7,937 nucleotides of DNA from Planctomycetota bacterium (lineage in GTDB: Bacteria > Planctomycetota > Phycisphaerae > UBA1845 > PWPN01), in NCBI GenBank assembly GCA_016209665.1, contig JACQVT010000432.1:1-7937 (forward strand). Direction: 5' to 3'. Below are positions 1-5,310 of the stretch, piece by piece. The position numbers were made by a program, and so were the translations under genes. The notes beneath the pieces were generated by a model that was not told the DNA's origin, searched no databases, and was given only the letters and a program-made list of their open reading frames with translations. Positions within the stretch are counted from its first letter, which is position 1; each line of letters starts with the position of its first letter.

Positions 1-929
1 ACCTGCCCTTCACCGTCATCGGAGCATCGCTGCTGTGGGTGGGCTGGTTCGGGTTCAACGCCGGCAGCGCCCTCGGCTCGAACGAGTTGGCCTCGACGGC
101 GTTCGTCAACACCAACACGGCGGCGGCGACGGCGGCCCTGGGCTGGATGCTGGCCGAGTGGATCAGGGCCGGCAACCCGACCATCCTGGGCGCCGCGTCC
201 GGGGCCGTGGCCGGGCTCGTCGCGATCACCCCCGCGGCGGGCTTCGTCAGCCCCATGGCCGCCATCCTGATTGGCCTCGCCGGCGGCGTGGTCTGCTACA
301 GCGCCGTCTCGCTCAAGCCGACGTTCGGCTACGACGACGCCCTCGACGTCGTCGGCGTGCACATGGTGGGCGGGACGATCGGGGCCCTGCTGACCGGCGT
401 TTTCGCCGCCACACTGATCAACCCGGCCGGCGCGGACGGCGGGGCCGAGCTGTTCGGCAAGCAGGTGATCGCCGTGCTCGCCACCTATGCCTTCTGCGGC
501 ATCGGTACCCTCGTCCTGCTCGTCATCATCAACGCGATCACCCGCGTCCGAGCCGATCAGCAGGAGGAGATCGTCGGCATGGACCTCTCGCAGCACAGCG
601 AGCGGGCCTACATGCTCGGGGCGTCTGACAGCGTGGCCCTGGTCCGCGAGCCGAGGCCGGCGATGGCCCCGCCGAAGGCCCCGGGCAAGCGCTTCACCCT
701 CGTCCTCACCGGCATTGAGACCGACGCCATGCTGACCCGCTGGCGGGCACTCTGCCAGAACGGATCGACGCCGCATCCGCCGGATTTCAAGACGATCTAT
801 TCCCAAGTCTCGACGGTCCGCGGCAACAAGTTCCGTTTCCGCGGCGGCGACCCGCAGCAGATGCGCAAAGGGCTCGAAGAGCTGTTCAAGCCGGTCGCCG
901 CCGGCGTGAATGCGAAGGTGGAAGACTAA
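1..929 (+). CDS. amt: Ammonium transporter Amt, C-terminal part, with extra C-terminal domain (5' end outside window)
   Basis: Inner-membrane channel of the Amt/Mep/Rh family that brings ammonium into the cell. The reading frame is open from base 3 and ends at TAA 927-929, leaving 308 residues; the start codon and first membrane segments lie outside the window. Family signatures run in order: LPFTVIG...GWFGFNAGSAL at residues 1-23, FVNTNTAAATAALGW, a GAxSGAVAGLVAITPAAGFV helix (about 63-82), and DVVGVHMVGG with the second pore histidine at residue 120 (bases 360-362). The first pore histidine would lie upstream. The conserved cytoplasmic tail (EEIVGMDLSQHSERAY, about 188-203) is where Amt proteins normally end. 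Here about 100 more residues follow: a Pro/Ala-rich linker, then a segment that looks like beta-alpha-beta-beta-alpha. A PII gene follows about 100 nt downstream, the usual amt partner. Family assignment is very secure; the role of the extension is unknown. Confidence 0.96.
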   Translation, partial: LPFTVIGASLLWVGWFGFNAGSALGSNELASTAFVNTNTAAATAALGWMLAEWIRAGNPTILGAASGAVAGLVAITPAAGFVSPMAAILIGLAGGVVCYSAVSLKPTFGYDDALDVVGVHMVGGTIGALLTGVFAATLINPAGADGGAELFGKQVIAVLATYAFCGIGTLVLLVIINAITRVRADQQEEIVGMDLSQHSERAYMLGASDSVALVREPRPAMAPPKAPGKRFTLVLTGIETDAMLTRWRALCQNGSTPHPPDFKTIYSQVSTVRGNKFRFRGGDPQQMRKGLEELFKPVAAGVNAKVED

Positions 930-950
930 GGAACCCGAACGAAGCTCTGT

Positions 951-1001
951 GTGGGACCGGCATCTTGCCGGTCCAATCGACCGGCTGGAAGCCGGTCCCA
1001 C
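951..1001. repeat. Palindromic intergenic repeat, family A, two-arm copy
   Basis: An inverted repeat in the amt-glnB gap. The left arm is 951-973 and the right arm 979-1001, separated by 5 nt; 20 of 23 positions match. Each arm is itself a small palindrome (right arm: ACCGGCT, GGA loop, AGCCGGT). Twenty bases of the right arm (979-998) recur exactly at 3581-3600. It has no T-tract, so it is not a standard intrinsic terminator. As RNA it would form a stable hairpin between two genes that are probably co-transcribed, so it could affect their relative expression, but this is inference. Confidence 0.85.
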
Positions 1002-1020
1002 GGATTCTGTCAGGGTCTCG

Positions 1021-1026
1021 AAGGAG
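1021..1026 (+). promoter_or_regulatory. Shine-Dalgarno site of the PII gene
   Basis: AAGGAG lies 7 nt before ATG 1034. It fixes that ATG as the start, rather than the in-frame ATG at 965, which lies inside the palindromic repeat and would add 23 non-conserved residues. Confidence 0.85.
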
Positions 1027-1033
1027 AACGATC

Positions 1034-1387
1034 ATGAAATACATCGTCGCGATTATTCGCCCGGAGAAGCTCGAGGAAGTCCAGCAGGCGCTGTCCGAGT
1101 GCGATGTCTACCTGATGACGGTCAGCGACGTCCGCGGGTGCGGCCGGCAGCGCGGCTTCACCGAGGTGTACCGGGCCCAGGAACACGTGATCCGGCTCGT
1201 GCCCAAGCTCAAGCTCGAGATCGCCGTCAACGATGCCTTCGTCGAGCCCGCGGTCGAGGCCATCGTCCGCGCGGGCCGGACCGGCGACTGCGGCCAGGTC
1301 GGCGACGGCAAGATCTTCGTCTTCGACATGCAGGATTGCGTCCAGATCCGCACCGGCGAAACCGGAATGGTCGCCATCGGGCCGTAG
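1034..1387 (+). CDS. glnB: PII nitrogen-regulatory signal protein (GlnB/GlnK family), atypical T- and B-loops
   Basis: Trimeric cytosolic sensor of 2-oxoglutarate and ATP/ADP that controls Amt and other nitrogen targets. It has 117 residues against about 112 in E. coli GlnB. It begins MKYIVAIIRPEKLEEVQQAL, and the T-loop region reads RGCGRQRGFTEVYRAQEHV. The 2-oxoglutarate/ATP residues Gln39 and Lys58 and the GDGKIF motif are present. Three things are unusual. Position 51, the uridylylated tyrosine of proteobacterial PII, is His, although Tyr46 is kept. The B-loop TGKIGDGK is expanded by three residues to TGDCGQVGDGK (83-93). Of the ATP-site pair R101/R103, the first is Gln104 here and the second is kept as Arg106. 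Lying next to amt fits a GlnK-type role; GlnB versus GlnK cannot be settled from sequence alone. Family assignment is secure. Confidence 0.95.
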   Translation: MKYIVAIIRPEKLEEVQQALSECDVYLMTVSDVRGCGRQRGFTEVYRAQEHVIRLVPKLKLEIAVNDAFVEPAVEAIVRAGRTGDCGQVGDGKIFVFDMQDCVQIRTGETGMVAIGP

Positions 1388-1440
1388 CGGCCGCCACCTC
1401 TGGTCCGGCCGACACGCCGTCATACGCGAACTTGCGCGCC

Positions 1441-1575
1441 CTGAAAAAAGCGGGCAGGGATGCCCGCCCCCCAAAGCGGCGGTTCTTGAAGAAGGCGGGC
1501 AGGGATGCCCGCCCCCCAAAGCGGCGGTTTTTGAAGAAGGCGGGCAAGGATGCCCGCCCCCCCAAAGCGCGGGCG
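1441..1575. repeat. Three tandem 45-nt units, each with a perfect hairpin
   Basis: The units are 1441-1485, 1486-1530 and 1531-1575. Each holds GCGGGCA-4 nt-TGCCCGC followed by a C-run and AAAGCGGCGG. The stem is 7 bp in unit 1 and 8 bp in units 2 and 3. The loop is GGGA (a GNRA tetraloop as RNA) in units 1 and 2, and AGGA in unit 3. Hairpin centres are exactly 45 nt apart (about 1458, 1503 and 1548). The tail of unit 3 has diverged. Because 45 is a multiple of three, the array creates spurious open frames with a 15-residue period. It lies 54 nt after the PII stop codon, so it may shape the 3' end of that mRNA. Confidence 0.9.
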
Positions 1576-1660
1576 GCGGTGAGTGACACATATCGGGCAT
1601 CATGAGAACCTGAAAGGCAACCCGGCGCGGCCCAAAACGCGGACCATCCGGCACGGAGGC

Positions 1661-1685
1661 GCACTCGCTTGCGCTTCGTGCTGGT
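1661..1685 (+). repeat. Dispersed repeat family B, single-arm copy
   Basis: These 25 bases, beginning GCACTCGCTTGCG, are identical to 6163-6187, about 4.5 kb away. There the same sequence is one arm of a long inverted repeat; here I find no opposing arm nearby. The copy lies in non-coding DNA. Confidence 0.85.
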
Positions 1686-1983
1686 TGACAGGTCGACCCT
1701 GGGCCGGGGGGACCCGGGCAAAAGTGGTTCGCCGTGACGCATACGCATCGCCGACATGCGCAGTGCCACACGGCCGGCGAAGGGCCCGTGTATCAGGGGC
1801 GATTCTGACACCTTCTCTCTCCCTCGTTTATCGGAACCGGATAGGGCGGGACCCGGCGTGGGGGGTTTCACGATCGGCTTGGTCAAGTCGCGGGGTTGCG
1901 GCACCGAATCAAGGACCGGGGGATTCACTTGCGCCGCTCGGTTTCCGGCCGGCCGGGGGAATGCTCCTGAAAGCGAGTGCTTG

Positions 1984-2805
1984 ATGTCGTACGCCATCGA
2001 TCTGAACCCCCGCCAGTCGGCGCGGACGCTGGAACAGGCCGTCCGCCAGCAGGCCCAGGTGGTCCTCGAGCCGCGGGTGTGGGCCGACCACCAGGAGCTG
2101 CTTTGCCGCATCGAGCCGCCGGGCAACCCCCTCGAGCTGGACATGGTGCCGGTTCTGGTGCTGGCCGTGCTTTCGCGAGGCGAGACCCTCGTCGCGCCGG
2201 CCGGGCCGGAGCCGCCCCAAGCCCGGCCGGTGGGCCTCGACGAGCTGCGCGGGCTGATCGGCACCTACGTGGACGCGGTGATCTGGCTCGGCGAGCACCG
2301 GTACATGTTCAGCAGCGATCTGCTCCGGGTCCTGCCGGCGGTGGGGGCGGGCGAGCCGCCGCGCGTGCACGTGACACGCCCGGTCGCGCTGCAGGTGGCT
2401 CAGCGTCGGCGATTCCGGCGGATCAACCTGTCGCACTCGGCCCAGGTGGAACTCACCTGGGAGCGCGAGGGTCTCGGTCGCATGGGCGGCGTGGCCTGGC
2501 TGTGCAACTTGAGCGGCGACGGCCTGGCCTGCCGGACGGAACAACGCATCGCCGACATGCTCTGGATCGGCGACGAAATGAACGTGGAATTCACGCTGGC
2601 CCCGGGCGATACCGAGCGGTTCCAGCTCCGGGGCGCGCTGTGCAGCAAGACGCCCACCGGGAACCTCGGCAAGTGCATCCTGGGCATCCAGTATCTCGCC
2701 GACGAGGCCCATCCCGGCACGGTCGAGGCCGCCCGACTGCTTCGCCAGCGCCTGGTGGAGCGAGCGCCTCAACTGGCCAACACACGAAAAGGAGTCGACT
2801 TTTGA
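1984..2805 (+). CDS. PilZ-domain protein, YcgR-like two-domain c-di-GMP receptor (first of pair)
   Basis: A predicted soluble protein of 273 residues with no signal peptide or membrane segment. The C-terminal half is a PilZ domain with both c-di-GMP signatures: the arginine-rich RxxxR element in QRRRFRR (residues 140-146) and NxSxxG as NLSGDG (175-180). The region before it (about 50-135, including LIGTYVDAVIWLGEHRYMF and a TRP-x-A strand) resembles the N-terminal beta-barrel of YcgR-type proteins. Members of that family bind c-di-GMP and alter flagellar motors, exopolysaccharide synthesis or other outputs; the target here is unknown. The start chosen is ATG 1984, which has only a weak purine stretch upstream. 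Its reading frame stays open further 5', but only through repeat-rich, non-conserved sequence. It overlaps the next PilZ gene by 4 nt. Confidence 0.85.
   Translation: MSYAIDLNPRQSARTLEQAVRQQAQVVLEPRVWADHQELLCRIEPPGNPLELDMVPVLVLAVLSRGETLVAPAGPEPPQARPVGLDELRGLIGTYVDAVIWLGEHRYMFSSDLLRVLPAVGAGEPPRVHVTRPVALQVAQRRRFRRINLSHSAQVELTWEREGLGRMGGVAWLCNLSGDGLACRTEQRIADMLWIGDEMNVEFTLAPGDTERFQLRGALCSKTPTGNLGKCILGIQYLADEAHPGTVEAARLLRQRLVERAPQLANTRKGVDF
2787..2794 (+). promoter_or_regulatory. Shine-Dalgarno site deciding the TTG start of the second PilZ gene
   Basis: AAAAGGAG ends 7 nt before TTG 2802, inside the last codons of the upstream gene. No ATG lies at this position, so the site is the main evidence for the non-standard start. 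Confidence 0.8.
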
Positions 2806-3554
2806 ACCAGCGATTCGGCGTCACACCCGATCAGGCTCGCGAGATTCTTCAGGAAATGGTTGACGGCCAGTCTCCGGCCAAGCTGACCTACCAGGCCGGG
2901 GCCGGCTGGGTCATGGTCAAGTCACGTTTTGTCGGCGTCGACGAGAGTAGCGACCTGCTCCTGCTGGAGTTCTCGCCCCGCGGCGATGAGGCCGAAGACC
3001 CGCCGGAGGCCGGACAGAGTATCGGGGTGGCCTTCCGTCGGGGTAGCCGCAAGTGCGTATTCGACTCTCACGTGGTCGATCAGGTGGCGATGCCGGACGA
3101 CAGGCCAGGCACCCTTGCCCTGCGGCTCGCCTGGCCGGAGAAGGTGAACGAACTCCAACGGCGGCTGTATGTTCGCACGCCGGTACCTCGCGGCCGACTG
3201 ATTCCGGTGGACCTGTGGATTCGCGAGGCCGGGGGCGGCCGGGATGAGCCGCCCGCTCAGCGCGGCAGGCTGGTCGATCTGTCAGCGGGCGGCATCAGCG
3301 TGGAACTCGCGCGCGAGGCCCGGCCGCGTTGGCGAGAGGATGACCCGTTGTCCTGTCGCTTCCGCGCGGACCCGAATCACGAACTGGTCGAGGCTTCGGT
3401 CCGACTCACGTCGCACAGCCGCCTGCCCGACGGGCATGTGAGGCTGGGCCTGCAGTTCGTGGGTCTGGACGCCAGCGAGCAAGGGCGACAGGTCCTGCAG
3501 CAGATCCACCGGATGACGACCCGACTGCAACGCCGCCGATACGACGATCGCTAA
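2802..3554 (+). CDS. PilZ-domain protein, YcgR-like (second of pair), TTG start
   Basis: A predicted soluble protein of 250 residues. Residues 1-110 form an N-terminal module (KLTYQAGAGWVMVKSRFVGV..., then GQSIGVAFRRGSRKCVF, 71-87) like the YcgR N-domain. A PilZ domain follows, with RxxxR at 121-125 (RLYVR) and DxSxxG at 159-164 (DLSAGG), so c-di-GMP binding is expected. TTG 2802 overlaps the TGA of the upstream gene (TTGA) and has a strong Shine-Dalgarno site 7 nt before it. This arrangement implies translational coupling and roughly matched amounts of the two proteins. The two share architecture but little obvious sequence outside the motifs, so any duplication is old. No GGDEF, EAL or flagellar gene is visible in the window to indicate the output. 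Confidence 0.88.
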   Translation: MNQRFGVTPDQAREILQEMVDGQSPAKLTYQAGAGWVMVKSRFVGVDESSDLLLLEFSPRGDEAEDPPEAGQSIGVAFRRGSRKCVFDSHVVDQVAMPDDRPGTLALRLAWPEKVNELQRRLYVRTPVPRGRLIPVDLWIREAGGGRDEPPAQRGRLVDLSAGGISVELAREARPRWREDDPLSCRFRADPNHELVEASVRLTSHSRLPDGHVRLGLQFVGLDASEQGRQVLQQIHRMTTRLQRRRYDDR

Positions 3555-3580
3555 GAGCCTATCCCAAAATCCTCAAATCC

Positions 3581-3600
3581 GACCGGCTGGAAGCCGGTCC
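3581..3600. repeat. Palindromic repeat, family A, single-arm copy
   Basis: This 20-nt sequence is identical to 979-998 in the amt-glnB gap. It folds as ACCGGCT, loop GGA, AGCCGGT. It lies 26 nt after the stop of the second PilZ gene and before lpxB. It has only one arm, unlike the copy at 951-1001. Confidence 0.85.
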
Positions 3601-3640
3601 GACACGCAGAAGGCCGCGCAATCATGGATCCAGTGCGCCG

Positions 3641-4885
3641 TTGCCCGCCGATGCCAACCGCGTTAGAGTCGCCGGCGTGTCGCGAACCGCTGCCACGAAC
3701 GCGAGTCCCGCGGGCGGCGCCGCTCAACGGCCGCTACGGGTGTTCATCTCGGCCGCCGAGCCGAGCGGCGACCGCCATGCCGCCGAACTGATCCGCGCAA
3801 TGCGAGGGGAGCATCCACAAGCGACGTTCTGGGGGATCGCCGGGCCGGCGATGCAGGCGGCCGGTTGCCAGGTGGTCGAGGATTTCACCACCCGGGCCAC
3901 GATGCTGGTGGGGGCGGCGCGGCTGGCGGGTCATGCGTGGCGGCTGGTCCGCCGCGTGGGCCGGCTGGTCCGCGACGGGCGGCCCGATCTGGCCATCCTG
4001 GTGGACTCGCCGGCGCTGCATCTGCCGATGGCCAAACACATCAAGACGGCCGGGTGCCGGGTCTTGTACTACATCGCGCCGCAGTTGTGGGCCTGGGCCC
4101 CGTGGCGGATTCGTCGCGTCCGGGCCCGCGTGGACCGCATGGCGGTGATCCTGCCGTTCGAGGAGGCGTACTTCCGCGAGCGGGGCGTGGCCGCGGAGTT
4201 CGTGGGCCACCCGCTGGTCAGCCAACTCGCGGCGGAACCGCCGTCGGCCGAGGCGGTCCAGGCATTGCGGCAGCTCGGTCGGCCGATCGTCGCCTGCCTG
4301 CCCGGCTCGCGGCGGCACGTCGTGCAGGAGGTTCTGCCGGGGCAGATACAGGTCGCCCGGGCGATCGCGGCGGCGCATCGCAACGTGGCCTTCGTGTTCT
4401 CCGCGGCGAATCAGGCTGCTGCCGAAGTCATCCGGTCGGCCTTGACGCACGAATCATTCCAACACCAACTGCGTGTGGCCGCCAACGCCGACGTGCTGTC
4501 GGCGGCGGACTTCGCCCTGTGCGCGTCGGGCACGGCCACGCTGGAGGTGGCCTGGCACGGCGTGCCGATGGTCGTCATGTACAACGGGTCGAAGTGGGGC
4601 TACCGGGTTGTCGGCCGATGGCTGATCCGCACGACGCACCTATCGCTGGTGAACATCCTGGCCGGCCGGCGGATCGTGCCCGAGTTCATGCCCTATTACA
4701 CGTCCACCGACCCGATTGCCGCCGAGGCATTGAGCATTCTGGCCTCGCCCGTGCGGCAGGCCGCGATCGAGGCCGACCTGCGGGCGGTGGTCGAGTCTCT
4801 GGGCACGGCCAACGCCGCTCGCCAGACGGCGCGGATGGCGGTCGACCTGGCCGCGGACGTCAGGGCAGCATCGCCCAGACGGTAA
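3641..4885 (+). CDS. lpxB: Lipid-A-disaccharide synthase LpxB
   Basis: Peripheral inner-membrane GT-B glycosyltransferase (family GT19) that joins UDP-2,3-diacylglucosamine and lipid X to make the tetraacyl disaccharide of lipid A. It has 414 residues against about 382 in E. coli. Signatures in order: SAAEPSGD (37-44, GExSGD region), FWGIAGPAMQAAGC (63-76), the LVDSPALHL aspartate at 122 (E. coli IDAPDFN), YYIAPQLWAW (143-152), FVGHPL (187-192), LPGSR (220-224, catalytic-region Arg224), CASGTATLE (294-302) and SLVNILAGR (335-343). The start is uncertain: TTG 3641 gives about 31 residues before the first beta-strand, and GTG 3677, in frame, gives 19; neither has a clear Shine-Dalgarno site. 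No other lpx gene is adjacent. The 3' end overlaps a convergent gene by 26 nt. The function is secure; the exact start is not. Confidence 0.95.
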   Translation: MPADANRVRVAGVSRTAATNASPAGGAAQRPLRVFISAAEPSGDRHAAELIRAMRGEHPQATFWGIAGPAMQAAGCQVVEDFTTRATMLVGAARLAGHAWRLVRRVGRLVRDGRPDLAILVDSPALHLPMAKHIKTAGCRVLYYIAPQLWAWAPWRIRRVRARVDRMAVILPFEEAYFRERGVAAEFVGHPLVSQLAAEPPSAEAVQALRQLGRPIVACLPGSRRHVVQEVLPGQIQVARAIAAAHRNVAFVFSAANQAAAEVIRSALTHESFQHQLRVAANADVLSAADFALCASGTATLEVAWHGVPMVVMYNGSKWGYRVVGRWLIRTTHLSLVNILAGRRIVPEFMPYYTSTDPIAAEALSILASPVRQAAIEADLRAVVESLGTANAARQTARMAVDLAADVRAASPRR

Positions 4886-5306
4886 TGCTGGCGATCACCG
4901 CCAAGACGATCATGATGGTCCGGGAGCCGGAGGGGTCCCAGCGGAACCAATGCGCGGCGGCTTCATAGACCGGCAGCAGGCCGAACGGCACTAAAACCAG
5001 CGGGTTGTCGCGGATGACCGGCAACGCCAGGAGCATCAAGGCGGCCAGGACGCCATAGGGCACATAAGCCGGCGTGCGGAAGTACAGGTCGGCCTGCTTG
5101 CGCCGGTTGGCGACCCAGATCTCGTAGGGCTTGAACGCGGAGCCGCACTCGGGGCAGTGTCGGCTGGTCAGCCCGGTCAGGTCGTACTCGCACTTGAGGC
5201 AGCGCAGGTGCCACTCGGCCGGGATGGGCGAGCCGTCATCGTTGATGGTGGGAATGTTGAACCGGAACCGTACGTCCCGTTTGCTCGGCCGCTGGTGCTG
5301 GGCCAT
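4860..5306 (-). CDS. Small membrane protein with N-terminal zinc ribbon
   Basis: A 148-residue protein of unknown function. A hydrophilic N-terminus carries a four-cysteine zinc ribbon, CLKC (C36, C39) and CPEC (C51, C54), within the pattern C-x2-C-x-Y-D-L-x-G-L...C-P-E-C-G. A basic stretch, NRRKQ, follows at 67-71. Three hydrophobic segments then follow, at about 81-98, 102-117 and 130-147, so the ribbon probably faces the cytoplasm next to three membrane helices. I associate this ribbon style with many small planctomycete membrane proteins of no assigned role. ATG 5306 lies 4 nt after the stop of the methyltransferase gene, suggesting one transcript, although no good Shine-Dalgarno site is visible. 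The 3' end overlaps lpxB tail to tail. The coding call is supported by the intact cysteine pattern and hydrophobic periodicity; no function is proposed. Confidence 0.8.
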   Translation of the reverse strand: MAQHQRPSKRDVRFRFNIPTINDDGSPIPAEWHLRCLKCEYDLTGLTSRHCPECGSAFKPYEIWVANRRKQADLYFRTPAYVPYGVLAALMLLALPVIRDNPLVLVPFGLLPVYEAAAHWFRWDPSGSRTIMIVLAVIASITVWAMLP

Positions 5307-5310
5307 GAGA

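Larger units (their letters stand above)
1388..1983. other. 596-nt stretch without a convincing gene; repeat-rich spacer
   Basis: Several frames are open here because of the high GC content and the 45-nt repeat period, but none gives a recognisable protein or has a good ribosome site. Contents: a triple hairpin repeat (1441-1575), one arm of a dispersed repeat (1661-1685), a short imperfect palindrome around GTGTATCAG...CTGACAC (about 1790-1811), and the leader of the PilZ operon. I see no convincing sigma-70 promoter, tRNA or riboswitch. The promoter of the PilZ pair should lie in the last 300 nt but cannot be placed. Confidence 0.7.

Noticed and set aside
1441..1575. CRISPR array
   Set aside because: The units are directly adjacent copies without unique spacers; the whole 45-nt unit repeats.
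910..1605. Long plus-strand frame of 231 codons running through the PII gene and the repeat array
   Set aside because: It overlaps the secure PII gene in another frame, and its C-terminus is the translated 45-nt repeat (period 15 residues). It is an artefact of GC content and repeat length.
1685..1832. Sigma-70 promoters at TTGACA (1685-1690) or CTGACA...TTTATC (1805-1832)
   Set aside because: The first has no -10 box at a workable distance. In the second the -10 matches only about half the consensus. Neither is better than chance in this region.
1583..1984. Plus-strand open frame of 133 codons in the PII-PilZ spacer
   Set aside because: No ribosome site, no recognisable motif, and it includes the translated dispersed repeat at 1661-1685. 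Only its last seven codons (from ATG 1961) were kept, as a tentative leader.
1227..2264. Minus-strand open frame of 345 codons (and another at 1010-1771)
   Set aside because: These run antisense to the PII and PilZ genes and through the repeats. Composition is Arg/Pro/Ser-rich with no recognisable domain, typical of shadow frames in GC-rich DNA.
3624..3640. ATG 3624 as the lpxB start
   Set aside because: It is in a different frame from lpxB; using it would require a frameshift, for which there is no sign.
3865..4968. Plus-strand 367-codon frame overlapping lpxB
   Set aside because: Gly/Arg/Ala-rich shadow frame within the secure lpxB gene.
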